A stretch of DNA of 64,000 bases from Micractinium sp. NFX-FRZ (GCA_029339195.1 JAPTJF010000123.1:1-64000), one strand, 5' to 3'. Numbered from the stretch's first letter, positions 19,701 through 29,549 are shown. Numbers and translations are program-made. The notes: generated by a model from the letters alone, not told the origin.

Positions 19701-22700
19701 GCTGCTCAAGTTCCTGCGGGAGCAGCTGGAGACGGCGCTTGAAGTGTTCAGGGCGCAGGTGCGAATGCACAATGCAAACACAAGGGTGGGAATGCGGCTT
19801 GGGGGCGCCGAGTCTTGTTTTTGGGAGCAGCTGGAGATGGCGCTGGAAGTGTTCAGGGCACAACCGGGTGTTCCAGTCACTGCACGAGTGGCTGTGAATG
19901 ATCTGAGGGAGCGGCTGGAGGCGGCATTGGAATTGTTCAGGGCGCAGGCGGGACGTCCATGAGGGCCTTGAGGGCCGGGCAGCATGTCGGGCAGCGTGGA
20001 GGCGTGTGCCCTCTAGGTTGCGGCAGGCGAGCGTCCAGGGGCAGGAAGCGGCGAGGGGCAAGCTGCCTGCCTGCCTCCTTGCCCACATTTCAGTGCCGGC
20101 ACAAACTTTCGTCCCTCACCCCGCCCTGATCCCTGTGCGCCCGCTCGTCTGCCCGCCCCCGCTCGTCTGCCCGCCCCCGCAGGTGCGGCGCGACATAGAG
20201 CAACGGCCAGGGGAGGTCAACATGCAGGACGAGCAGTACATCCGGCGTACCGCAGACCGCATGCAGGACGTGGTGAGTGCCGCATGCGCTGCCTGCCTGC
20301 CGGGGCGGCACCGGTTGGCCTGGCCAGCAACCGCCGGCCCAGAACGGGCGGTGTGTTGACAACCTTGCTACATGCTGCTCTGCATCTCGCTGCCCTCTGC
20401 ACACTGCCCCCTTCACACACTTTACTTCACCAACCCTGTGCGCCACCCACATCCGTTGTGCCTGCAGGGCCAGAAGTTTGAGTACCTGCTCAACACGGGC
20501 AACCTTGTGAGCCGCAGCGGGCTGGACCTGTCGCAGTCCACGGGTTTCACCGTGGTGGCCGAGAAGCTCAACTTCTTCAGGTGGGGCCCTTGTAAGGGGG
20601 AGCTAGTCAGGGGGCGCTAGAGAGGAGGAGCTGTTTAAACATTGGTTAGCGGGGGTGGCCGAGAAGCTCAACTTCTTCAGGCGGGGGCTAGGGGAGGTTC
20701 GTCAGATGTGGGTATGGTAGGGTTTGGGGCGTTGAGTTTCAAGCACGATGGGGGCTGGGCGGTTGGCTGGAGCTGATGGTGAGGTCTAAGAGAGGAGGCC
20801 AGCCCGTGTGTTGCAGTGCGTGTCTGTTACGAATTCAGCTGTGATTTTCTGTACCGTCCGCGTTGCCTGCGCAGCGCACACATGCCCAACCTGCATTGCA
20901 TCGCTGCCGCATGCGTGCGCCCGGCTGTGATGAGCGCTGCCCTTGCGGGCGGCGTACCTTTACATGTTCCCTACGAGGCCCGTGGCCACGCTGAGGGCGA
21001 CAACCATCCAATTGATCCTACTGAGCCACCGCGCTGCGCTGCACAGCACACATCCTGTTTAATTCCAGCTCTATATGTGTTCTAAAGCTCCTGTTCCATG
21101 TCTGTCCCACACCTGTGTGCCTGCATGTTTCGCTGGCCGCTATCACTGCGCCTGCCTGCCTCCCCGCCCCTCCTGGGCTCACTCTGCGCCTGGCTGTGAT
21201 GAGCGCTGCCCTCGCGGGCGGCGTACCCCACATGTTCCCTATGCGGCCTGTGGCCACGCTGAGGGCAACAACCATCCAATTGATCCTACTGAGCCGCCGC
21301 GCTTCCAAAGCCCACCCCACCCTATCTATGTCCCCCATGTTGCATCCTTCCCTCCGCGCATTTCGCAACACTGCGCACCACCACTCTATATTTACTGTGT
21401 GCGCTCCTGAGCCCCCCGCCCTCTTTCCAACCACTGGTTGCAGGTACCTCTCCCACTTCCGCTCCATCCACCGCGGCGCCTACTTTGCCGAGCTGCGCAC
21501 CACCACAGTGCGCAAGCTGCTGCCAGAGTCCTGGGGCTTCCTCTGCCCCGTGCACACGCCCGACGGCTCGCCCTGCGGACTGCTCAACCACTTCACGGCC
21601 ACATGCAGGCGCGCTGGTTGGGAGGGGGCAGACGGGGGATCGGGGGGAGGACCTTCCGTCCGGAAGCGGGGGCGAGGATGTGCAGGGGGGAGCAGCAGCA
21701 TGCAGCAGGTTGCCTTGGGGGCGAGGAGCAGGAATGGTTGGGCAAGCATAGGTTGAGTCTCTGGTGCACAATCTTTCTGCGGAAGGCTGCCGCTTGAGTC
21801 AAGGTACGCCAGAAGAGATGCTGTTGGTTGCCACCAATTTGCTGCCGTCGCTCAAACTGTTGCATGTCGTCGCTTCCCTCCATTCCCCCCCCTGCAGAAT
21901 AGTGACGCACGAGTCGGAGGCGCCCGAGGAGATGCTGGCGGCGGTGACCCGCGTGCTGGGCGGGCTGGGACTGGTGCCCGCGGCGCCCATGCTGCCCGCG
22001 CCGCCGCCGCCCGGCCACCTCTGCGTGCAGGTTGGTGGGGCGGGGCAGAGCAGAGCAGAGAAGGGGAGCTGCGTGGTTTTGGACGGTGTGCTGCTTGCAT
22101 TGATTCGATCGCCACAATGGGACGCTATGCTGCGACACAGCGGCAGCGCCGCACCACCAAGCCTGAGCTCCCACACTGCGCCACCCTCACATCAGCCCCC
22201 CTCACTCCTTGGTGGTGTGCGCAGCTGGATGGGCGGGTGGTGGGCCACGTGCGTGCCAGCCTGGCGGGCGCCATGGTGGCGCACCTGCGCGCCATCAAGG
22301 CCGCCAACCTGGCGATGGAGGAGCAGCTCACGCCAGGTCAGCGCAGGGCGGGGGGCAGCGCAAGGGGGCAGCCCACCCCTCTGCGGTTGCACGCAGGCTG
22401 CATAGTCTACGTGGGTGCGGTTGCCTTGCCTGGGCTGCGCTCACTTCAATCAGCCGGGGCATTTGTCCTGGCCTGGTGCTTACATCTGGTCTCGTGTCCA
22501 GCCCCTTTGCCCTCCTTGTGCCCTGGTCCTGCCATGGGCCCTACTTAACCGAAAGGTCACTCAGCCCCTGCCTTTGTCCCACCCAACCCTGCCCTGCAGG
22601 CGCCAAGCTGCTGCCGACGTCGAGCGAGGAGCAGGCGCTGCCGTCGCACACGGAGATTGTGCACCTGCCCTTTGAGAAGGGGGCGCCCTACCCAGGCATC

Positions 22701-25700
22701 TACATCTTCACGCAGGTATGCAGGGGGGGAAGGAGGTTGCTGGGGGCTTGTTTGGGCAGAGCTGTGCTGTGTGTGCTGTGTGTGTATGTATGGTTGTGTG
22801 GTTATGCGCAGCTTCCACTGTGTTGTAACTGCTGCCCGGGCCTGCCCTGCCGCCATCCTGGCTGCCTCCCATTGCGGCTCACCCCCTTCCCCTCAACCTT
22901 TCCACGCCAACTTCCACCCTGCCCCCGCCCCCTCTTGCACAGGCGGCGCGCATGATCCGGCCGGTGCGCCAGATTGCCAGCGGGGCGGCTGAGATGCTGG
23001 GCACGCTGGAGCAGAACAACATGAACATACGGGTGCCAGATGGCGGGGATGGCGGCTCCAAGCGCCTCAAATTCACGCACGCGGGTGAGTTGCTGATGGG
23101 CAAGAGAAATAGTGAGCACACGTATCCACCTCGCTGTAGTCCGCATGCACCCCGGTCCCCCTGTTGCCGACCTGCACTCGGTGTGTAGAACTGGCCCCTC
23201 GCCATGCAGTGGCCCACCCTCCCACCCTTCCGTTCTTTTTACACCCCCCACAACGTCTCTGCCCCGCTTCCGTCTGCCTGCCCCTCCCTGCAGAGTTCCA
23301 CACCTCGTCCATGCTCTCTGTTGTGGCCAGCCTGACCCCCTACTCCGACTTCAACCAGTCCCCCCGCAACATGTACCAGTGCCAGATGGCCAAGCAGACC
23401 ATGGGCACGCCTGCACAGGTGTGTGGGGCGGGGATTCGTTGTGTGGTAGGCGCGCTTGCTTGCGTGAGGGCGCGGGGCAGTTGCACGTGCTGTGCTGCCG
23501 CTGCCAGCCGCCCCATCTTGCCTCTGACTCGTGCCTCCTGCCCCGCCCCCCCACCTCCTCCCAGGCGCTGACCCACCGGACGGACAACAAGATGTACCGC
23601 ATCCAGACGCCGCAGACACCCATTGCACGCACCAAGCGGTGAGCGAGGAATGGTGTCGGGGCTGCTCTGTTACAGGCTAAGCTTGTGCCTATGCCTGCTT
23701 CTTTGCACAGTGCCGGTTTGGATGGCAGCTCCCAGGACATGAGCCCACCACCCTCACCCCACTCTCACGCAAATCATCGCCTCCGCTTATCCCGACCCAC
23801 CATCCTCTGCCCCTCCTCCCCCCCACCCACCCCGCCCCCGCAGGTACGAGCACTACTGCATGGACGAGTTCCCCAACGGGACCAACGCCATTGTGGCGGT
23901 GCTGGCGTACACGGGTGCGTGGGCGGGCATGGTTGGGATGCGGGTGGGGCACACACCTGGGGGGCTGATGCGCCTGCCTGCTTGCCTGCCTGGCGCCTGT
24001 CTGGCCACCTGTGTGCATCTGCCATCTGCATGCACGCTCGACCACGTCTGACGCCTCTGGACCGGCAGTATGCGCCTGCAGGGCATGATCTGGAGGACGC
24101 CGTGCCCCTCTCCCCACCCCCATTCCAAGCACCTAAATCCAAATCCATCAACTCCGCACCCACACCTGCAGGGTACGACATGGAGGATGCCATGATCCTG
24201 AACAAGTCCTCCGTGGAGCGCGGCTTTGCGCACGCCTACCTGTACAAGACGGAGACGGTCGACTTGCGGGAGGACCGGGGCAAGTGAGTGCCGTGCTGCC
24301 GACTGATGGGGCTGGTTGGGGCAGGGTGGGAGGGCGTGGGGGCAGGCAGGCAAGGCATGGGAGAGCGTGGGGTGGGTGCGGTGGGTATGGCTGGAGCGGG
24401 GCAAGCGAGGGGAAGGGGATATTGTGGGGCAGGGTGGGCATTGAGTGGAGCATGCCAGCTGCATTGGGATGCCGGGCTGGTGGCTGCTGCTAGAGCCGAA
24501 CTGCATGGCGCTGCACTGAACACCGCCTAGTGTGCTCGCCCGCCCGGTGACGACAACATCGAACATGCTTAAATTACTCTCTGACCTCAACCATGGAGGC
24601 TGATCGATAGGACTGAGGGCCAGCGACCTAGTTGCAATCGGGCTGCTATTGACTCGTTGTCTGCCATTGCACTCCCTGCAATTGCCTGCATCACTGCCTG
24701 CATGCCTGCCCACCTGCACACCTGTATGCACGCCCGTTGACGAAGACTTCGAACATGCTTTCTTACCAGCTGACTCACAAAACAACCGTGGAGGCTGATC
24801 GATAGGACTGAGGGCTCCGCCACTCTGCACGCCTGCACCCCCTGCCTGCTGCACCCTGCCAACATCAGCCTCCATCTGCACTTGGCTCCTCACTCTCCTG
24901 CACACAAGCCTCCGCTTGCGCTGTTGCTGCCGTTGCCGCCGCGGCTGCCTTTGCTCCCCGCTGCTTTCATCTGCAGACACATCCCCGCGTTCACAAACCG
25001 CCTTCAAGCTACCTCCTCCCCCCTGGCCTGCTTCCTCGCCTTGCAGGGACCTGAGCTTCTCGGCGGATCCCGGGCGGTACAAGTCCAAGCCGTATGCGCA
25101 GCGGGAGAAGCCCAAGGGCGCCTTTGGCGACCTCTTCCCCCAGTCAGTCCCCTCCACCCCCGCCTCGCAGGCCGTCAAGGAGAAGGGGTGAGTGCACGCA
25201 TGTGCGGGTGGGGTGGGGTGGGGTGGGCGGGAGTTGATTGCCTGGGGGCAGCTTTGGGGGGCCTGTGAGGGGGAAGTGCACGCAGCGTGGAGCACTGCGA
25301 GTCACACCCACTTGTGTTGTGGCAGGCCTGCCCCGCCCCCTAGCTTGCATCCTCCCTTGTGCCTCGCCCCACCCGACCGCGGCCCCCGTGTGCGGCATCT
25401 AGCCCTGACCGCCCGCGCTAGGCCGCCGGACCCATTGACTCGTCCAATGTGTTGGCGCACTGCACTTACCATCGTTGTTTTCCCTGCCTGCCCGGCTTGC
25501 AGGGTCCAGCCGGAGGGCCCCCACAAGGCGGCAGACCTGATTGACTCGGACGGCCTGCCGCACATCGGGGCGCCCATCTGGCCGGGGCAGCCGTACTACA
25601 CGGCAGTCAACAAGCTGGACAGTAAGTGGGGGGGTGGGGGGTGGGTGGGGGGTGAGGTGGGAGCGGTCCAAGGTGTGAGATGTGTCAGGGTTCGGGCGGA

Positions 25701-28700
25701 GCGTCGCAACGTTCTGACAAACTGGCAACTAGCAAGGCTGGTTGCTGGCAGAGGCTGCCTGCTGCTGTGAGCTCCCGGCTATCTCCCCCGTGCTTCCTGC
25801 AACATACCCTCTGCGTGTCCCCCAACGCCCGCCTGCCCTCCCGCCCGTCCCCGCCCCGCCCCCTGCAGGCAAGGTGGGCAAGAGCGGGAAGCTCAAGGGC
25901 GAGGAGACGGCGGTGATTGACCAGGTGGCCATCGTGGGCGGCGGCAAGGACAAGGGCGGCATCAAGCAGGCCAACATCAAGCTGCGGTTCAACCGCAACC
26001 CCATGATTGGTGGGTGGGCGGGGCGCTGCTGGATGGGATGGGGGCGTGCTGTGCTGTGCTGTGCCGTGCCAGGTCCAACCGCCACCCCGTGATTGAGGTG
26101 ATCGTGGGGGGGGTGCGTTGTGCTTCGTGCGCTGTCGCACCGCATGACGAGCAGCGCTGCAGGACGTACTGGCGCTGCATTGCGCTGCGGGGACCTGTCG
26201 TGCTTGCTGGTTGTCACCGCCGCCCTCTCACTCGCTGCCCCCGGCACTCATCCTGCCCACCATGCAGGCGACAAGTTTGCGTCGCGGCACGGGCAGAAGG
26301 GCGTGCTGTCCCGCCTGTTTGATGACGTGGACATGCCCTTTGCTGAGAGCACAGGCATCAGGTAATGCCCCTCTAGGAACTTGTTTTCTCTGGTAGTTGC
26401 CGCTCCTGTGTGCTGACGCCTCCGGGCAGCAATGGCAGGTGGGTTGTAGGGGCAGGGGGAGGGCCCCTGCTGCGAGATGACTGGCAACCGGCGGGTTGTA
26501 CTGTTTGGCTTGCTGTTTGGGCCGCTGCTGTGCCCCAGGAGGCGGTATGTGGCTGCTGCACCGCTCTTGGTGGCTGGGGGCAACTTCCTGGGGCCAGCGG
26601 CTGGCGTGCCAGAAGGAGGGCTGCATGGGTTGATGCGCTGCGCACCCTAAACTGCCCCACCCCCCTCCCCACCCTTCCCCTCACCCCCTGCAGGCCCGAC
26701 CTGCTCATCAACCCCCACGCCTTCCCCTCCCGCATGACTATTGGAATGCTGATCGAGTCGCTCACCGGAAAGGCGGGGGCACTCAGGTGAGCCCTTGGCC
26801 TGCTCCTGCTCCCCGCCCGCTGCCGCGGCCTGACTGGCTGGCAGCTGGGGCAGAGGCACCTAGCGTGCTGGGCAGAGGGCTGCACTGGCGTCCTTGCCAC
26901 CCTGGCACCCTTCCTACCCTCTTCACGCCCGCCATGCCCCAACCTGTCTGGCCCTGCCACACCTCCCTCACTCCCCCCAACCCTGCGCTTCCTGCTGCAT
27001 CTGCCAGTATGTGCACGCCTCGCCCTCCCACTCTGCTCGCTCTAACCCCGCTCGTCTGCCCCTTGCCACGTCCCCTCCTCTTTTGCAGCGGCCAGTTTGT
27101 GGACGCCTCTCCCTTCCAGTCCAGCGACGCCGGGGAGGCGGTGGACCAGCCAGCAGAGTTTGGGAAGATGCTGGAGGAGGCGGGGTTCACACGAAATGGC
27201 GGAGAGGTGCGTGCGCTGTGCATGCTGGGCACGACATGCACATACGACGCCTTGTGTGGGCAGCTGAGGGGGTGGGGCTGACGTGGAGCGCGTGGCGAGG
27301 CGCAGCGCGCTGTGCCTGCTGCGTGCCTGCCGCACGCTGTAGTACCGGCGCATGCTGCAGCAGAGGGAAGCCTCATATAGTGCCCCACTTTTATATGCAC
27401 GTGCCCTTCCCAACACTGTCCTCACCGGCTACACGTGTGCCTCCCCGCCTCCCGCCCCACGCCGCGCAGGTCATGATCAGCGGGGTGACTGGGGAGCCCT
27501 TCCCTGTGGACATCTACATTGGGGTGGTGTACTACCAGCGCCTGCGGCACATGGTGTCGGACAAGTTCCAGGTGAGGGCAGGGCGGGCTGGTGGGGTCGG
27601 GGGTGCCGCTTTATGAGGCGACGTGTGCTGCCAGCCAGCGCCTGAGGCACAATTTGCTTGAGAAGTCGCAGGTGAGGAGGGCCAGGATGGTCATGTACCC
27701 CCATCAACCTCCTGCTTGCTCCTACCTAACCTTCCTCCTGCCCAGCCCTCCCTCCTCACCCTGCCACCCCTGCTGTGTCTGCTGCTCCCCCTCCCCAGGT
27801 GCGCTCCACGGGGCCCATCAACCCGCTGACGCGGCAGCCCATCAAGGGGCGCAAGTTTGGGGGCGGCATCCGCTTTGGGGAGATGGAGCGGGACTCGCTG
27901 CTGGCGCACGGGGCCGCCTACCTGCTGCACGATCGGTGAGGGGGAGGGCACAGGGGGCGCTGGCGGGACGCTGCTGGGAATGTTGACTTGTAACCGGCTC
28001 TTGAAGGGCTGGTGCAACTGCCAGGGGCAGATTAGTGGGGCCCTTCAGTGCGTACTGGTGCACGTGTAGTGCGGGGGTGCTCCTTGGGTGGGTGCTGGGC
28101 AAACAACAGACAGCAATGGAGGTGTCCTGCTGCGCTTGCGGCTGCTTGCTCATGCCCGCCACACCAGGCTCCCGACCCCGGCCCTGGCACTGGCTGCCAT
28201 CCCACCCTGCGCGACCCCCTCTTCCCTCCTCAACCCCCGCAGCCTGCACTCGTGCTCGGACTACACCGTCATGGATGTGTGCGCCAACTGCGGCCTGCTC
28301 ATCAGCACGGTCAACGTGCCGCAGGCGGCATCGGGTGCGCAGGGCACTGGCTGTTGGAGGGCAGCGCGTTGGGGAAACTGTGGGGGTCTTGGCAGCTTGG
28401 GGCGGCTTGCAAGCCGGCGGGCTTGCTGAGCGTGGCTGAGCCACGCCTGCTGCGATGCTGCTGCTGCTGCTGCGTTATATTTTGGGACCAATCCGGCCGT
28501 CTTCTGATCGCCAGTCAGCGCCCCTTCCCCCCCTCCAACCCACCCCGCAGACGTGACGGGCGTTCGCGCCACGAGCGGAGAAAAGGGCGGCCGTGGCAGC
28601 ACCACGTGCCGGCTGTGCGACTCCGGTGAGGCCCCGCCTGCCCACCCGCCTGCCTGGCCACGTTTTCCACCTCCGTTTTCACCCAACGTCTGCCATGCCG

Positions 28701-28902
28701 TGCCACTGCCCGCTGCCTTCTTGCCCGCCCGCCTCAGCCCCGTCTCACCCACTCCCAACCCCTCCCTCTGCCCTATCCCTTATCTTTTATTCCCCCTCCC
28801 CCAGGCAAGTATGTGGAGCGTGTGGCCCTGCCCTACGTGTTCAAGTACCTCGTCAGCGAGCTGGCAGCCATGAACATCCGCTGCAGCCTGGATGTCAAGT
28901 AG
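13794..28902 (+). CDS. NRPA2: DNA-directed RNA polymerase I subunit RPA2
   Basis: RPA2 is the second-largest subunit of RNA polymerase I, which transcribes the large rRNA precursor in the nucleolus. Exons: 13794-13859, 14118-14209, 14418-14538, 15650-15811, 16607-16678, 16978-17063, 17313-17404, 18286-18377, 18584-18663, 18848-18923, 19172-19273, 19630-19758, 20183-20272, 20468-20580, 21444-21608, 21898-22030, 22225-22336, 22600-22715, 22943-23084, 23294-23418, 23565-23638, 23844-23914, 24172-24283, 25047-25187, 25503-25621, 25869-26009, 26268-26361, 26694-26786, 27089-27206, 27470-27571, 27799-27935, 28243-28334, 28551-28625 and 28805-28902. They give 1210 residues, the usual family size. 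Seen: [36 protein letters not shown] (active-site region, about residue 771), SRHGQKGV (about 947) and the C-terminal zinc ribbon CANC/CRLC. Intron 15 uses a GC donor. Introns 3, 4, 7, 14 and 23 carry the snoRNA-like repeats. The first exon is the least certain part. Confidence 0.95.
14761..14858 (+). ncRNA. C/D snoRNA-like element, family A copy 1
   Basis: RPA2 intron 3. C-box-like GTGAGGA at 14768-14774, internal CTGA after TATATT, hairpin GGGCGC-CTGC-GCGCCC at 14807-14822, and D box CTGA at 14848-14851. A terminal stem of GTGCGC with GCGCCAC closes the element. All seven copies have G instead of the consensus U at C-box position 5. Confidence 0.5.
14906..14997 (+). ncRNA. C/D snoRNA-like element, family A copy 2
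   Basis: RPA2 intron 3. GTGAGGA at 14911-14917 and D box at 14990-14993. The hairpin is GGGTGC-CCA-GCACCC, so the C-G pair of copy 1 is replaced by T-A on both sides. The terminal stem is ACGC/GCGT, again changed on both sides. Confidence 0.5.
15142..15240 (+). ncRNA. C/D snoRNA-like element, family A copy 3
   Basis: RPA2 intron 3. GTGAGGA at 15149-15155, D box at 15230-15233, hairpin GGGCGC-CTAG-GCGCCC. The bases just before the D box differ from other copies (AATCGAC). Confidence 0.5.
15362..15460 (+). ncRNA. C/D snoRNA-like element, family A copy 4
   Basis: RPA2 intron 3. GTGAGGA at 15369-15375, D box at 15450-15453, hairpin GGGCGC-CCCG-GCGCCC. This is the last copy before exon 4. Confidence 0.5.
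16005..16102 (+). ncRNA. C/D snoRNA-like element, family A copy 5
   Basis: RPA2 intron 4. GTGAGGA at 16012-16018, D box at 16092-16095, hairpin GGGCGC-CACC-GCGCCC, terminal stem GTGCGC/GCGCCAC. Confidence 0.5.
16139..16235 (+). ncRNA. C/D snoRNA-like element, family A copy 6
   Basis: RPA2 intron 4. The C-box-like motif is ATGAGGA at 16144-16150, the D box is at 16225-16228, and the hairpin is GGGCGC-CCCG-GCGCCC. Confidence 0.5.
16290..16384 (+). ncRNA. C/D snoRNA-like element, family A copy 7
   Basis: RPA2 intron 4. GTGAGGA at 16295-16301, D box at 16374-16377. The hairpin GGGTGC-CCA-GCACCC shows the same compensatory pair as copy 2. Confidence 0.5.
16791..16850. repeat. 20-bp minisatellite, three perfect copies
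   Basis: The 20-bp unit starting AGGCCGAGGG is repeated three times without change in RPA2 intron 5. It is followed by degenerate AGGC repeats. Confidence 0.95.
17717..17810 (+). ncRNA. Box C/D snoRNA candidate, family B copy 1 (dual rRNA guide)
   Basis: RPA2 intron 7. A terminal stem GGCC/GGCC encloses a C box CTGATGC (17722-17728) and a D box CTGA (17803-17806). Upstream of the D box, CACCAAGATCTG (17789-17800) is complementary to the conserved LSU rRNA segment CAGATCTTGGTG. Upstream of a D'-like CCGA, ATTCCATGCTAAT is complementary to the SSU rRNA segment ATTAGCATGGAAT of green algae. A hairpin CTGCT-TTCA-AGCGG sits between the two guide halves. The rRNA segments were recalled from knowledge, not searched. 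Confidence 0.72.
17935..18028 (+). ncRNA. Box C/D snoRNA candidate, family B copy 2 (dual rRNA guide)
   Basis: This is a second copy 218 bp downstream in the same RPA2 intron. Terminal stem GGCC/GGCC, C box CTGATGG (17940-17946), D box CTGA (18021-18024) and both guide stretches are identical to copy 1. The internal hairpin is CCCCT-TCTC-AGGGG: its sequence differs from copy 1, yet it still pairs. Confidence 0.72.
19347..19376 (+). repeat. Decayed copy of exon 11 end and its donor in RPA2 intron 11
   Basis: TGCTTAAGCTGTATGGCCTG followed by GTGAGG repeats the last bases of exon 11 (ending 19273) and its 5' splice site with a few substitutions. Confidence 0.75.
19823..19951 (+). repeat. Two decayed copies of exon 12 end in RPA2 intron 12
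   Basis: Copies at 19823-19862 and 19905-19951 repeat the exon 12 terminus (encoding [14 protein letters not shown], ending 19758) with scattered changes. Neither keeps a GT donor at the expected place. Confidence 0.8.
20653..20681 (+). repeat. Copy of exon 14 end in RPA2 intron 14
   Basis: GTGGCCGAGAAGCTCAACTT and the following CTTCAG match the exon 14 end (20553-20580) almost exactly. The donor GT is changed to GC. Confidence 0.85.
20923..21027 (+). ncRNA. Box C/D snoRNA candidate, family C copy 1
   Basis: RPA2 intron 14. A perfect C box GTGATGA (20927-20933) is preceded by GGC, and a D box CTGA (21021-21024) is followed by GCC, giving a terminal stem. Hairpins GCCC-TTGC-GGGC and GGCC-CGT-GGCC lie between. 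The guide before the D box (CATCCAATTGATCCTA) was not matched to an rRNA segment from memory. Confidence 0.6.
21192..21295 (+). ncRNA. Box C/D snoRNA candidate, family C copy 2
   Basis: Second copy in RPA2 intron 14, about 269 bp downstream. GTGATGA at 21196-21202 and CTGA at 21289-21292 with GGC/GCC flanks. The stretch before the D box is identical to copy 1, and changes between the copies fall mostly in loops. Confidence 0.6.
24073..24104 (+). repeat. Decayed copy of RPA2 exon 23 start with its acceptor
   Basis: CGCCTGCAGGGCATGATCTG and the next 12 bases repeat the acceptor and first codons of exon 23 (24163-24194). The copy lies 90 bp upstream, inside the preceding intron. Confidence 0.75.
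24542..24620 (+). ncRNA. Box C/D snoRNA candidate, family D copy 1
   Basis: RPA2 intron 23. Terminal stem GCCC/GGGC, C-box-like GTGACGA (24547-24553), internal D'-like CTGA after TTACTCT, and D box CTGA (24613-24616). Before the D box, GATCGATAGG is complementary to the conserved LSU rRNA segment CCTATCGATC (recalled, 10 bp). Confidence 0.55.
24732..24815 (+). ncRNA. Box C/D snoRNA candidate, family D copy 2
   Basis: Second copy in the same intron, 190 bp downstream. Terminal stem GCCC/GGGC, TTGACGA at 24737-24743, D'-like CTGA, D box CTGA at 24808-24811. The D-box guide is unchanged while the D' guide differs from copy 1. Confidence 0.55.
26074..26100 (+). repeat. Decayed copy of exon 26 end in RPA2 intron 26
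   Basis: TCCAACCGCCACCCCGTGAT repeats the exon 26 terminus encoding FNRNPMI (25988-26009), with substitutions. Confidence 0.65.
27631..27677 (+). repeat. Decayed copy of exon 30 end and donor in RPA2 intron 30
   Basis: The 47 bases repeat the exon 30 end ([13 protein letters not shown], ending 27571) and keep a CAG|GTGAGG donor, so this copy is a potential decoy splice site. Confidence 0.8.
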
Positions 28903-29337
28903 AGGCGACGCCCGCGGCCTGCCTGCTGGCACCAGCACGTAGGGCGGACAGCGCCACAGGCGGCCTACCGTCAAGAAGTGCAGGGGCCAGAGAGCGTTCC
29001 CCGGCAGCGACGGGTCTCTTTCAAGGTCCCCTGGACAATCGCGGCACATAGATGCGCCCGCGCAGCACTACAGGGCGGGCGCCATCCCCGCAGCGGCAGC
29101 GGCTGCAGCGGGTAGACAGCAGGCGCGGGCCGTGGGGAGGCAAGGGGGCCGGAGCAGCGCAGCGCGCAGCGTGCGTGCATGCAGCAGCCTGGCCTGGGAT
29201 TCAGAGGCATCGGCGCAAGCGGCCCTGCGAACCTTTTGACTGGGCAAGCCTTGCCCGCACACAGGCTTCTGGCTGCGCACCATTTGACCGGGCCACATGA
29301 TAGATAGGTCACACAGATGATCCCAGCCAGGCCCACT

Positions 29338-29342
29338 TGTAA
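29338..29342 (+). terminator. TGTAA polyadenylation signal, RPA2
   Basis: TGTAA lies 436 bp after the RPA2 stop and 28 bp before the opposing signal on the minus strand. Confidence 0.55.
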
Positions 29343-29369
29343 CATGGTCACTCTGCTGATGGATTACGA

Positions 29370-29374
29370 TTACA
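29370..29374 (-). terminator. TGTAA polyadenylation signal, UIM-like gene
   Basis: The forward TTACA reads TGTAA on the minus strand, 176 bp after that gene's stop. The two convergent transcripts would overlap by a few tens of bases. Confidence 0.5.
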
Positions 29375-29549
29375 GGCCAGCCGAGCAGGCAGTGTGTGCA
29401 GGCAGCCATGCAGGCAAGCACAGGCATTGCAATACCAACTGTGCAGGCAGTCAATGAGGCAGGCGTGGGCATTGCGTCATGCCTGTGCCGGTCTGCCGCC
29501 AAGGCAAGCGGGCACCGCCTGCGGAAGGCGGCGACAGCCGCAGCTGCTG

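Larger units (their letters stand above)
28903..29549. other. Convergent 3' region, RPA2 / UIM-like gene
   Basis: These 647 bp between two stop codons hold the two 3' UTRs. No gene was recognised. Confidence 0.5.
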
